Source: Cladopsammia gracilis (taxonomy: Eukaryota > Cnidaria > Anthozoa > Scleractinia > Dendrophylliidae). From it: DNA of 64,000 nucleotides. Position 1 is the stretch's first letter, and each line of letters opens with the position of its first letter. This document shows positions 36,238 to 46,949 of this stretch, in pieces. The translations under genes were made by a program, and so were the position numbers. The notes beneath the pieces were generated by a model that saw only the letters and a list, made by a program, of their open reading frames with translations, had not been told where the DNA came from and ran no database searches. The stretch is taken from assembly GCA_022457155.1 (NCBI GenBank), contig JAJGOT010000003.1, positions 3,212,501-3,276,500 of the forward strand. Direction: 5' to 3'.

Positions 36238-36413
36238 ACAACTCACTAGTGGTTGTATCTAATTTACATTCAAGACACAACTCACTAGTGGTTGTATCTA
36301 ATTTACATGTGAACGCGAATTTGGCAAGTTGTTTACCACATTCGCGTTCGTGTTGTATCGGCACTATACATTCACTCGCCTTCGGCTCGTGATTGTATAG
36401 GCCGATACAACAC
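36238..36413. repeat. 31-bp direct repeat plus hairpin
   Basis: acaactcactagtggttgta with tctaatttacat occurs twice (36238-36269 and 36277-36308), followed by a hairpin at 36350-36413 (tgttgtatcggc.. against ..gccgatacaaca). Confidence 0.7.
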
Positions 36414-36643
36414 TCCCGCTCATGTAGTAAACATTACTTAATTAAGGTTACAGTGTACCTTCGGGGGTGTCTCCAGTATAACAGCTCTAGCGTCTTAAGA
36501 TTACACTTAATATACCTAACCCAGATATCAAATTAAAGTTTATAGAGCTGGCTATCTAAATATGCAAACCATTTGGTAATAAAGTGAATTGTCGAATTTT
36601 TTACGACGTCTAAATTCGAACGCCGTCCGAATCAGCTTTAAAA

Positions 36644-36936
36644 CGCCATAACTCAAAGCGATTATTGTATTTTGCTAATTTGATTTGTTCTCGGGTTTCC
36701 GGACACGAAGCGCTAAAAAAACGTGTCGGCGATTTCCCATATTCAATTGCAGTGAAAAGTTACAGAATATTTTCGAAAAAGGGAGGAAAAAAATTGGAAT
36801 GATCGCACGGAAATGGCTCTTGACGAAAAAGTTTTCGGAAATAAGAAATTCGCCGACACGTTTTTGTTGATCATATGTTAGCCTAGCTTCTGTCCAAATT
36901 TGAGGAAAATCGAACAAATTCCCTTTGAGTTATAGA
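36644..36936. mobile_element. 293-bp inverted-repeat MITE
   Basis: Outer arms ccataactcaaagcg/ctttgagttata and inner arms aaacgtgtcggcgattt/aattcgccgacacgttt pair across the element. No coding content. Lies in the K2 intron. Confidence 0.65.
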
Positions 36937-37848
36937 AAACAGCCCTTAAAAAAACATATCGCTTCATAAACAAACTCCGCCCACAAAAGTCATACCGTCA
37001 TTTCATATGTAATAATGGTTGTTTTGAAATACTTGAGACAGCTCCCATGGGCATCAATGGATTGGGAAAATCCATCATTAAACCAACAAGTCTGAACATT
37101 TGAATTTAAAATTATCATTGTTGTTCAAATCAATCTGTTACTTAGTTATTCAAGCTTTGTAAATTATCGTACCATCACACTGATGATGGTAGGTGAACTC
37201 CCGAAACAAGTCCGGTTTAAAAGTTGTAGTATTCGCTTTTAGACTTTAAGAAATTCACTAAAATTTTAGGGTAAATGATAAACAAACTGTGGTCATGTAT
37301 ACGTCTCCGTTTTGTAGACATAGGGAAGCGTTACAATTTCTTTCTTTTTTTTTTTTGTTTTTGTTTTTCATTTTGTAAATTATAGTCTAAAAGAGCAGAC
37401 TTCTTTTTACTCGCCGGGTGAAATAAGAACTGGAAATTGTTTCATGCGGCGACTAGAAAAAGTACCGGAATGGTCTCTGAGTACACTCCGGGCACCATGT
37501 AAATATATAAATAAATAACTAAAGCGGCGGCAGTACGCAGCTCTTACAAGGTCTTCTCTGATTTGCTGAGAAAACAATAGAACAAACAACACAACAATGC
37601 CTAACAATAGACCCTAGACCTAAAAGCAATAGAGCTGCATGATATACAGGTCCAATGAAATAGCAGGCTCCATTGCGCATGCGCCCTAGTATAAACCGGC
37701 GCCCGCTACAAAGGCTAAAATTTCAGCGGAAATCCACTAAAATATACCAGCTGTTCAGTTCATTATGGAAATCGGTCAGTAGGCCTGCACCTCTTAGGAA
37801 CCTCTAATTTCATTGGACCTGGATAATGTGCTGCTGATGTATACCAAC

Positions 37849-39012
37849 CTTGCAGCCAATTGGTTGACCTGGGTCGTTATTTAAGGTTTCAGGAGCACAA
37901 TAGATCATAGCTCCTGCGTAACTAACATTGATCCGACGTACAAAATTAGCAGTGCCATAATCCGCCAATTTGGCTCTCCATTGGTCACCATGTCGCCATA
38001 ACAACACATTGGCACTGCTGACGTCGTTATGGACGATTGGTTGCGGCCGCTTCTGGTGCAGATAATTAAGGGCTCGAGCTACATCCAGTGAAATATCACA
38101 CACTTCTGTTACAGAGAGAGGTGGTTCGTTTTGCAACCTTGCTCTCAAACTGCAATCCATGATCTCCGTTACTAACAATGGCCTTTCGTTATCATTTGTT
38201 GCGCCAATAAACTGCAACAGACAAGGATGGCGGCATTTCGAAGCAATGTCCACTTCTCGCACAAACAAACATCTGTTGTTATCGCTTAAAATGTTTCCGT
38301 GTATTTCTTTTACAGCGACAACACAGCCATGAACTTTTCCCCGATAAACGTTTCCCCACGCCCCTTCCCCGAGCACCTGATCTGTGATTTGAATTTCATT
38401 CCGATACATGACCCAGTCACGTGAATTTTTGAGTTCTTGCTGTGTTTCTTTTAATTGTTCTGTCATCCTTGTCATTTCTTTCTCTTTTGTTTCCAACTGA
38501 CTTTGCAGTCCACGTACTCGGCATTGTTCTGCCTCTAACAAAAGTCCAACTTGTCTTTCTCTTTCCCTCGTCGTTATAATTTCTAGCTCGTTTGTTCGTA
38601 ACTGTCTTTGCAGTTCACGTACTCGGCATTGTTCCGCCTCTAACAAAAGTCCAACTTGTCTTTCCCTTTCTCTCATTTCTTGCTCTTTTGTTTCTAACTG
38701 AATTTGCAGTTCATTAACTCGGTTTTGTTTCGCGTCCAACAAAACTTCAACTTGTGTTTGAAATGCAGTCAGGCGATCCTTCATGGTCTTTACTTCTTGC
38801 TCTTTTGTTTGCAACTCACTTTGAAGCTCAGTACTTTGTATATTTTTCTGTCTTAATTGTTCTTGGAATGTATTAAATTGTTCATACAGCTCTATTTCTT
38901 CCTCTTTTGTTAAAGTCAATATACTTTGCCTTACGTCCTGGTCGTTTTTCCTTGTTGATCGTCGTCTTTGCCCATCAGAAGTGCGCACATCCTGGGATGA
39001 ATTCTGCCCCAT
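37849..39012 (-). CDS. K2 exon 1: N-myristoylatable coiled-coil TKL-like kinase
   Basis: 388 codons here plus 72 in exon 2 make about 460 aa. The start MGQNSS fits an N-myristoylation signal (Gly2, Ser6) and is conserved in K1 and K3, which decided the start. Residues about 45-195 form a coiled coil of four repeats such as NELQIQLETKEQ. The kinase (from about 199) has GEGAWGNVY, VAVK lysine (about 235), REVDIASKCRHP, then HNDVSSANVLL with catalytic Asp about 330 and Asn. Metal-binding LADYGTANF has Asp about 351, and the exon includes CAPETL. HND replaces HRD and DYG replaces DFG: a non-RD kinase with catalytic residues kept. The exon ends AAG, then donor GTTGGT, at 37849. The leader exon edge is at 39141 after a CAG acceptor. 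Membrane attachment and role are inferred. Confidence 0.88.
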
Positions 39013-39141
39013 TGTTATTTTTTTCTCGTTTGTTGTTTACTTTACAGTTCAGAATTTCGTTGACGACGTTGTCATTTTGCCTTCCGATATCTCTTCGTTT
39101 AAGTTTGCGGTTTATTGTTATGTGCTTTCCTTGTAATTCAC
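39013..39141 (-). promoter_or_regulatory. 5' leader of K2 with splice acceptor
   Basis: The minus strand reads a T-rich tract, CAG, then exon from 39141 to the ATG at 39012. The same acceptor and leader are seen for K1 (24113) and K3 (58808), with recognisable homology, so all three genes have an intron in the 5' UTR. The upstream non-coding exon was not located. Confidence 0.65.
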
Positions 39142-39244
39142 CTGAAAAAAAAAATTTGTACTGTATTTTAGGACAGTTCACTGTATTATCGTTAGTCTGG
39201 TCGTTTTAAAATTTAACAGACAGCCCAACAGAGAAAATCCTTAA

Positions 39245-39797
39245 AGTGCCCCTGAGATCAAATTTTATAATTTTTTTTATTTCATTTTTTTGAAAGAAAA
39301 TATTGTAATTACTGACCAGTCCAAACCGTTTTTCAATCTGATCACGGGAAAGCGGTTTTTTATGACTGTACTTTTCTCGTTTTTTCACGGCCGCCATTAC
39401 ATTTGCATGTTCCAGTAGTTTCAAAAGAAGCCAGAGAAAGTGACGTCAAAGACTCGCTGGCTTAAAATTGCAGCGTGTGAATACAGCTTATTTAGTATGC
39501 AGAACACGAGTTTGGCAATCTGAAAGCTTAAAATTCCCGTGCCGCATACTAAATAAGCTGTATTCACACACTGCAATTTTAAGCCAGTGAGTCTTTGACA
39601 TCACTTTCTCTGGCTTCTTTTGAAGCTACTGGAACATGTAAATATAATGGCGGCCGTGAAAATGAGAAAAGTACAGTCGAAAAAAACCGCTTTTCCGTGA
39701 TCAGATTGAAAAACGGTTTGAACTGGGCAGTACTTACAATATTTTCTTTCGAAAAATGAAATAAAAAACAATTATAAAATTTGATCACAGGGGCACT
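39245..39797. mobile_element. 553-bp TTAA-flanked foldback element in the K2 leader intron
   Basis: AGTGCCCCTG.. and ..CAGGGGCACT ends sit between TTAA copies (39241-39244 and 39798-39801). The two halves are inverted repeats of about 250 bp with high identity (e.g. gtattcacac, aagccag, tggcggccgtgaaaa). The paralogous K1 upstream region (near 24210) reads ccttaacaag with a single TTAA, an empty site. TTAA specificity suggests Kolobok or piggyBac-type mobilisation. Confidence 0.92.
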
Positions 39798-41290
39798 TTA
39801 ACAAGTTTGCGAGCAAGTTGCTCAGTTAAAATTCAAACAGACCATTCCTGTGGCGGACAAGCTAGGAGCAGGAAGTGGAGGTCAGACTCTAAGGGTGGGT
39901 TGTGGGTGGTACGTTTCGGAACACCACTAATGTCAAGGATTGCACATAATCGCAAAAATAACAAGTTTAAGTTACTTTGATAACAAAATAAGGAATACTA
40001 TTCAAAACTAACGAAAATAACAAGCTTGTGGATTGGGAGAGGATAAGATTCAGTTGGGAAAAGCCCAACTGAATAACAACGAATAACAACAAAACAGCTG
40101 TCCACGGTTGCGATCCTACTTCATCGGTTTTTGTCGTGATGGTGTTTGCTCATTTTTTTGGCTGATTATGTCTCTCTCAGATCCTTCGTATACCGTTAGC
40201 AACAACATTTTCTGCGGTCCTTCGCAGATTTCACTTTTATTTCTATTAAAATGGCCGGCATTTATGGGGTCTCCCTGTCACAAAAACAATGCCTATGGTT
40301 AAGCTCTGTGTTGAATGGTTAAGAATGTTATTTGCGTTGTTGGACAGCCACGTCGATATTCTTTAAGATTTCAGTTTGAACAATTTTTCATTTCATCTGT
40401 AACACGGTGAAATTTTAGTTTGAACGAGACTTCACGAACCGCGCGTGCATGTCCAAATCGTTTCATATGAAAGCGAGCAACATTGTGCTGCTTGTATTCT
40501 GTCATTATGTGGCCTGCCTGTACACGTATTCACACTCGCCCCAGACCTTTTGGGTCCCCTCGCATTCGTCTCACGGCTTTCAGGTTTGCCTTCGGTGGAT
40601 CTTCGCAAAAATACGGACTGTCTTATAGTCTAATTGAATATCGGTAAGCGATTAGCAAAGGAGAGTAAACGCAACGCGAATCCCTTCACGTCTCAGGTAT
40701 ATTTAATTTTCAAGCGGGTGAGTCTTAGGATCACTGTGTATGCCGATATATCCTATACCCTAGGTCAAGCTGAAAGATTACATGAGTTATAAAGCCGAAA
40801 TTGAGGTTTTGTTAAGCAAAACACGGATACTACAATTGTAGAAATAAATCGAATCAAACATCATCCGGAAACTTATGCACGGAATTTTGCTACCGTTACG
40901 TATAGCATTTAATTGCGAATTATAAGAAAAAGCGTAGCCTTGATTTTGCCCCGACTAACATGACGGGGGTGCCCGTCTTACCTTTTAGTGGGTGAAAATT
41001 TGTACATTGGTACCGCTTAGTGTCCTAAAATCTAAAATGACCACCGTTAAGAATTATCGTGGTAACTTTAAGGAATATTTTGTTTTAGAATTGGTACCTC
41101 TTAGAGGTAAAAATCAAAAATTAAGTCCGAAGAGCACCCCGGGGATTCATGCTCTGACCTACAACTGAGACAAACAATTAAAGAGTTCATATACTTAGAA
41201 GTTCACAAGGAAAGCTATCTTACAAAATTAAATTTTCTGACCCCTTCCATGGCTGCTGACAGTAACGGCTCCCCTCCCCTCCCGCTCCTT
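39798..41290 (-). other. upstream region of K2, shared with K1
   Basis: 39798-40060 and about 40250-40910 match the K1 upstream region. The segment about 40770-40910 (gttataaagcc.. to aataaatcgaatcaaac) also has a counterpart at about 61460-61580 upstream of K3. No gene recognised; candidate shared promoter/enhancer DNA. Confidence 0.65.
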
Positions 41291-41304
41291 ACCTCCTCCC
41301 CCCC

Positions 41305-41328
41305 TCCATACACCCCCCCCCCCCCCCC
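41305..41328. repeat. poly-C tract
   Basis: Long C-run in a pyrimidine-rich stretch (about 41265-41340). Confidence 0.8.
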
Positions 41329-41422
41329 GCCCTCCCTACTCTTGGGTGGCTCTGATAGTAAGGACCCAGTAAGGAATAATTAAACAGTCAAGGCTGACTG
41401 TACTGGAAATTATCGGTATATT

Positions 41423-41463
41423 CTACCCAATATTTCATCAGACACGGATTGACGTCTTCATGG
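41423..41463 (-). ncRNA. degenerate hammerhead-like motif
   Basis: On the minus strand AUGAAGA, a weak stem, GAAA and UAUUGGG mirror the 2967-3005 motif. The next 50 bases also match (cagtacagtcagcctt). C-to-A in the first core base and a broken stem II suggest it is inactive. Confidence 0.5.
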
Positions 41464-43050
41464 AATAAAATGAATACAAGAAAAACGTTACAATTCAAAT
41501 CGACAAACAAAAAGAATAAAAGATTCCAATGGCGTTACATTTGGAATCTGGAGCATGCATTAGACAGTATGGCGTCTGCTACGATCGTAGAAGGAAGTGA
41601 GGCAGTCAGTCGACTAACTTGCAAGTGCTGCGCTGATATCTTGAGAGCTATCGCTAGGATCAAATACTGGTAAATCATGGTAGATATATGCGTAGAGAAC
41701 ACAGCTGAGGACACTCTGATGTAGTAACTGATGTACTGGAGAGAATCAATTTCCGAGTGAGGAATTGAGCATTAAAAAAACATAAGTTTGAAAACATGAT
41801 AAACATAATTTGAGCTTTGTTTTGACAAATAACGAGCACTGCTAGGTGCATAAAGTGCCAGTTTTACGAGCACAATCGAGAAATGCCTACTACCAGGGAA
41901 TGGCGGTTTTTGGTCTGCACGAAAATCAAAGTGATCAAAGGACGCATTACTTGCTCAGTACACAAAATTCGCCTTCTCCAGTATGAACAGAAATTCCTCT
42001 TTGAAGAAACAATCAACAGTCGAAAACATCTTACCTTCCTTTTTTCTGCAATGAGACTCTCGAGTGAATCGATATTCCGGAGTCGGCTGTGAAGTTTCTG
42101 TTTTTTAAAATAACAGATTCGGTCTTCCTTGACCGAATACTAAGGGGTGTTGTGCGTTTAGCCTCTCTCGCTCAAATTACTCATTCGCGAAACCATTACT
42201 TTGCCAGAACCTCCAAAACCGTCTTACTGAATTTTATTTCGCTTGGCCTCCTTGAGAAGTGAAAAACTAGATCAAAGTTCCCCGTAGTGATTGCCTGGCT
42301 CTGATAACAGCGCAAGAAACTGAAACGATAAGCGCAGCAAGAATAAAGGCCGGAACACTTTCAGTTCAACTCATTGACCCTTGAGTCCTGGATTTCATTT
42401 TACAGATATTCGATTTATTTTCGACTCGAATTCGGCAACGTTATCATCTCAGTGAAATGCTGGGGATGTGCAGAATGCCTTTGCTATTTCTTTCCTCCCG
42501 TGTGTGTATGCGGGGGGGGGGGGGGGGGGGCTGGGGGGGTAGGTTGGGAGGACTCCCATGTCAAATTGACGGGAGTGATCGTCGGAAATTTGGAAAGGAA
42601 CTGAACTCCTGTAAGGGACCAGAAACCCGGTTTGTGGACGTGATTCAAAATAATGTCTCTGCTCCTAAGAGGTGCCATTAAAAGTTGTTCCTCGGTCAGC
42701 ATATTTACTGCTGTATTAACACACTATAAATACTCTTACAGGTGTTAGTTAATCCCTAAAAGGTACAACGATCACCCGGTCAGTTGAATATTGGTGGTAA
42801 CCCGGAGCAGTTTCACTGAAAGCACTAGCTACTATAGTGCCCAAATGCAACGAACCTAACATCGAATCGAATTTAGTTTCTCATTTAGGATCTCAGTTCT
42901 TCAAGCTAAAAAAGTTGTCATATTCTATAAAAATTATCCTTATCACATCAAAATTGTCATATTCCGTATATCCATTTTTAGACCAAAAGAGCTAAAAAAA
43001 AACTACCCTTTGAGGCCGTACGTATCTACATATCTTAACATACCATATAG

Positions 43051-43239
43051 ATAGACAAATTCAGCTAACGTATTGTTGTACCCAATTCAAACCTCCTGGG
43101 AATAAGATTTTTTTTTTAAAAATTTTTCCATATCATTTCCATGTCAATGCTTCATTCATATGGAAATATGACGAACAAAGAGTTCTAATCCCAAAAGGTT
43201 TGAATTGGGTACAACAATGCGTTAGCCGAATTTGTCTAT
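43051..43239. mobile_element. 189-bp MITE inserted in segment A
   Basis: Inverted ends of about 43 bp, atagacaaattcagctaacg at the left and its near inverse at the right, with tattgttgtacccaattcaa next inward. Absent at the corresponding place in segment B (near 62740). Confidence 0.85.
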
Positions 43240-43540
43240 TCCTCCGGAGATATTCCACTTTAAGGCCTGTTTGTAGCATGTTGAAATGTTTTTAATTTTT
43301 TAGTTTTAAACGCTATTCACTGAAAGATACTTTGTACAGTGATCCACTGCACATTCATATGAGTTAATATTTAGACTCCCTGTGGCTGATCTAGCTCATG
43401 AAAGTGACTACTTCCTTTAATTTCCTCTCTTTGGTTTTAGTAACTGATTTTCTGAATTACTAAATTTTTCTACATTGTGAATTTCTCCTTTTATATTTTA
43501 CATAGAATATCACATTGCAAATTTTAGTAACATCTTCTTC

Positions 43541-43576
43541 CTGAAGAAGGCTCAGGTCTGGCAAGCTGAAATATTG
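43541..43576 (+). ncRNA. hammerhead-like motif in segment A
   Basis: CUGAAGA, one A, a 4-bp stem II (GGCU/AGCU, terminal G-U), GAAA, UAUUG. Its counterpart in segment B (63002-63036) has a better stem. Stem I is not convincing; probably a relic of a Penelope-like terminal repeat. Confidence 0.5.
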
Positions 43577-43733
43577 TACTAAACAACAAATAGTGTTTTT
43601 TTTACGCAATTTTCAGCTTTGCTTTCAAGTTATACTTTTATATCGTTATTTTAATTGTTTGGCTGTTTAATTGTTTAGTTTAATTGTTTGAGTACAAGCA
43701 GCAGGACTCTTTCTTTATATAGATATATACATA

Positions 43734-43736
<3 letters not shown>

Positions 43737-43795
<59 letters not shown>
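43737..43795. repeat. (TA)n microsatellite at left edge of the palindrome
   Basis: Pure TA/AT dinucleotides running into the left arm of the Penelope palindrome; a similar tract lies at 45028-45088. Confidence 0.95.
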
Positions 43796-43798
<3 letters not shown>

Positions 43799-43830
43799 TC
43801 CAAAATATGGAAATAAAGACAATAAAGTCC

Positions 43831-43874
43831 TTGCCGATATTTCGTCTTTATTATAAAAGACTTCGTCAGGGCAA
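43831..43874 (-). ncRNA. hammerhead-like ribozyme motif, left arm
   Basis: Exact inverse of the motif at 44898-44941; see that entry for structure. Confidence 0.7.
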
Positions 43875-44001
43875 CTGACTAAGCGTGACCGACCGTTACA
43901 AAATATACATCAAGTAGCGTAAGACGCGAGACATGTATAACAACCTTGCACGCGCTAAGCGCGCGGTACAAAATTAAAGCTATGTTATGTGTATATCTAA
44001 A

Positions 44002-44406
44002 TTAAAACAAGTCCCTTCGAGGGTTTCTGCTGCAAAAAAAGTCATCGCTATTTAACCCCGAAGGGATAATAGTTCGAAGGCGATAAGCCCACTGGGCCTC
44101 TCTTTCCCTAAGCGTTTCCTCCGTAGTGCATTTATCAATTAGCTGAATCCTGATGTTACTTAAACCTTGATGATCAGCCTGATTAAAATGCCTATAGATA
44201 CAATCATCCTTAATCTTACCATCAGCATTAAGCTTGTTGTGATTTACCAATCTAGACTTATGGTTGTTAAACCTAATTCTAAATTTAGTGATGGTAGATC
44301 CTACATATTGCATTTCGCAAACGGTGCATGAAAGAAGATAGACTACATGACTAGAATTACAAACTAGAATTACAATCCATGCTAGAATGCTAATTAATTC
44401 TAGCAT
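44002..44406 (-). pseudogene. Penelope-like GIY-YIG endonuclease domain, left arm
   Basis: Minus-strand copy of the right-arm frame: HVVYLLSCTVCEMQYVGST (VYL..YVG for GIY-YIG), then RFNNHKSRL, RHFNQADH, EREAQWAYRL and IIPSGLN. The first dozen residues differ from the right arm because they read across the palindrome centre. No reverse transcriptase is attached. Confidence 0.85.
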
Positions 44407-44770
44407 GGATTGTAATTCTAGTCATGTAGTCTATCTTCTTTCATGCACCGTTTGCGAAATGCAATATGTAGGATCTACCATCACTAAATTTAGAATTAGG
44501 TTTAACAACCATAAGTCTAGATTGGTAAATCACAACAAGCTTAATGCTGATGGTAAGATTAAGGATGATTGTATCTATAGGCATTTTAATCAGGCTGATC
44601 ATCAAGGTTTAAGTAACATCAGGATTCAGCTAATTGATAAATGCACTACGGAGGAAACGCTTAGGGAAAGAGAGGCCCAGTGGGCTTATCGCCTTCGAAC
44701 TATTATCCCTTCGGGGTTAAATAGCGATGACTTTTTTTGCAGCAGAAACCCTCGAAGGGACTTGTTTTAA
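44387..44770 (+). pseudogene. Penelope-like GIY-YIG endonuclease domain, right arm
   Basis: The frame covers only the endonuclease domain that normally ends a Penelope-like polyprotein. It shows VVYLLSCTVC..MQYVGST, an Arg in RIRFNNHKSRL, the His-rich HFNQADHQ block and E/W in REREAQWAYRL, ending ..RRDLF stop at 44770. In the intact element this domain nicks DNA for target-primed reverse transcription. The first ATG is in the palindrome centre and is unlikely to be native, so this is a 5'-truncated piece. A hammerhead-like motif follows 128 bases after the stop, the order expected for a Penelope terminal repeat. Confidence 0.88.
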
Positions 44771-44897
44771 TTTAGATATACACATAACATAGCTTTAATT
44801 TTGTAGCGCGCGCTTAGCGCGTGCAAGGTTGTTATACATGTCTCGCGTCTTACGCTACTTGATGTATATTTTGTAACGGTCGGTCACGCTTAGTCAG

Positions 44898-44941
44898 TTG
44901 CCCTGACGAAGTCTTTTATAATAAAGACGAAATATCGGCAA
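44898..44941 (+). ncRNA. hammerhead-like ribozyme motif, right arm
   Basis: UUGCC (44898-44902), CUGACGA (44903-44909), A, stem II GUCUUU/AAAGAC (44911-44916, 44923-44928) with loop UAUAAU, GAAA (44929-44932), UAUC, GGCAA (44937-44941). UUGCC pairs with GGCAA as stem I; predicted cleavage follows AUC at 44936. Stem III is only self-complementary AUAU, implying a dimeric ribozyme as described for animal Penelope-like elements. Confidence 0.72.
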
Positions 44942-45026
44942 GGACTTTATTGTCTTTATTTCCATATTTTGGAGAATATAATTAACATTTTGGAAGAAAG
45001 ATCCAGACAAAGGATGTTTTTGAAAC

Positions 45027-45027
<1 letters not shown>

Positions 45028-45088
<61 letters not shown>
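45028..45088. repeat. (TA)n microsatellite
   Basis: About 30 TA dinucleotides, about 50 bp beyond the right arm of the palindrome. Confidence 0.95.
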
Positions 45089-45091
<3 letters not shown>

Positions 45092-45141
45092 TGTGTAAAC
45101 GAAAGCGAGAAGCGAACTCTTCACATGTCCTGAAGTTTAAT

Positions 45142-45176
45142 AGCAGACGTTTCGCCCTTCGGGCTTCTTCAGTGCT
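45142..45176 (-). ncRNA. hammerhead-like ribozyme motif of the second Penelope copy
   Basis: Minus strand: AGCA, CUGAAGA, A, GCCC-GAA-GGGC, GAAA, CGUC, UGCU. AGCA/UGCU gives stem I and GCCC/GGGC stem II; stem III is self-complementary ACGU. It lies about 520 bases downstream of the GIY-YIG relic on the same strand. Confidence 0.72.
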
Positions 45177-45692
45177 TTCGCTGTATACACAGGATCAAGA
45201 ATACTTGGAATAAAAATGTTTACCGAAATAATTTCCTAATATATAATAATAAATCTTCTAACATAACAAAAGTTACAATTAAAACTATAGAGAAGTTACG
45301 TAATAGAGTAAAGCTGACAAGTTACATAAAAAAAAACTAAAAATAAGCTAAAAAGTGACAATGTAATGGTGTTGTGCAATTATAAAACATGACAGGCTCC
45401 CTAAATTAGGGCCCTCGAATTATCACAAGGCAAATGTAGTAACAGGCAAGCAGGGCCTCTAAACAATAGTAGTAATAAATTCCCTGCTAGGGGCACCTGA
45501 ACGACAAGCCAACACGAAAATAACGGGTTCCCCGAATAAAGCTCCTGAATGCCAAGACAATTGCAAACAGCAAGTAACGTAAACAAGTAAAATCAGTTAA
45601 AAATTACAATGATAAAAATGATAAAAAGATAAAAAGAGACCGAATGATAAAATGAGGCGACATGAAAGGTCTTTAGTTAGTTATATCTAATT

Positions 45693-46010
45693 CTATTCTT
45701 TGAATTGAACTCCGATCTTTTGTTTAGGCCGTGTGGCATCAGGGCTGCAAAGCTGTGCACTCCAAAACGCTTCCCTAGTTAACAAACGCTCATCAACACT
45801 ATTTTCGTTATTTGAATTAAAGATATGTTCCACAATAACGAATTCAAAGTCAGACATTTCATTGTCATCTTTGTTAAAATGAATAGCGACCTCACACGTG
45901 TTTTTATTCGTGATCATGGCTGATTTATGGTTGCGAAATCTGACCTTGAACTCGTTACTGGTGGATCAGTCCTAGATATTGTAAATTGCATTTTTTACAA
46001 GTGATGACGT
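45693..46010 (-). pseudogene. second Penelope-like GIY-YIG endonuclease relic
   Basis: From about 46000 the minus strand reads CKKCNLQYLG, then after a frame change near 45965 EFKVRFRNHKSAM. It continues with CEVAIHFNKDDNEMSDFEFV and RLLTREAFWSAQL. Spacing and residues (C..C, YLG, R.RNHKS, HF, RE.FW) match the domain in the palindrome, but sequence identity is low, so it is a different Penelope lineage. The stop is at about 45693. Confidence 0.75.
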
Positions 46011-46397
46011 ATATATTCATATACTCAATTTGCATAATGTCAAAAGTAATTTTATATATATATACACCCTTTTGCAAAAATATTCGGGACTTAGCGGGGA
46101 ATTGCGGGGACTTTTAACTCAGATACACTCCATTTTGGTTCCCCGGTAGGCGGGGAATTCGCTGGAAGTCACGGTCTTCGCCTCCCCTACCGGGGGAATA
46201 AGCGGGGAAGTCACTCCTTGGTCAGCGGTTTTCATTTTCGCGCCTCATAGTGAGAGCCTGAAGCCGCATGCATGGTTTCGTGATGACTTTGATCGACGAT
46301 TAGCGCACGTGAATTGGTTCTGCATGAGTACTCTTTTTGTTTTGAAACGATTTAATTCACATTTTTTCACATTTTGCAAAGTGTATTAGCCATTTAA
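46011..46397. other. intergenic, no gene recognised
   Basis: Includes a gcggggaattcgc / gaattgcgggga / ccccgctta-type set of short inverted words at about 46090-46210, possibly an old MITE. Confidence 0.4.
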
Positions 46398-46751
<354 letters not shown>

Positions 46752-46949
46752 GTCTTCTTCAGGGTGACTAAAACACCGTTAACGTATAACAATTCAAAAT
46801 TGCTGAGGCGTCCGATGTCAGGGAAACGCGTGCGTACCAAAACAACTGACTGTTATTTTGAAACTGTAACGGAAACATATTGCCTTGCATTACAAAAAAG
46901 CGACAAAAACTATTTATACGCGTGCATATTATTATGTCACAAGAACTCA

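Larger units (their letters stand above)
41880..43620. repeat. segment A: 1.7-kb segmental duplicate, related to 61760-63090
   Basis: Collinear with segment B. Landmarks: ctctctcgctcaaatta, cttggcctcctt, gtagtgattgcctgg, gcagcaagaataaa, gttgttcctsgtcagcatat, and the final hammerhead-like motif gctgaaatattgtactaaac. A poly-G tract lies at about 42511-42538. Each duplicate is upstream of a kinase gene (K2, K3). A shorter third relative (C) is at 50526-50720 and 51650-52110. No gene recognised. Confidence 0.75.
43791..44981. mobile_element. 1.19-kb near-perfect palindrome of a Penelope-like element 3' end
   Basis: Left arm (43791-44385) and right arm (44387-44981) are reverse complements about one axis near 44386. 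I saw one base difference (a c/g in the gcgcgctaagcg region) plus a 13-bp duplication in the left arm near the centre. Each arm carries a GIY-YIG endonuclease frame reading away from the centre, then a hammerhead-like motif and a tail tttggagaatat. Inverted partial copies are usual for Penelope-like insertions, but arms this alike imply a very recent event or an assembly fold-back. Confidence 0.9.

Noticed and set aside
35178..36413. CRISPR-like array from the repeated words
   Set aside because: Spacing is irregular, spacers are lacking and the DNA is eukaryotic.
37180..37212. A further hammerhead (CUGAUGA..GAAACAAGUC)
   Set aside because: Core words are present but stem II pairs poorly and no stem I is seen. 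It may be a very decayed copy linked to the Penelope RT fragment, but I cannot support it.
44002..44770. Two independent endonuclease genes
   Set aside because: They are the two arms of one palindrome, the same domain read in both directions.
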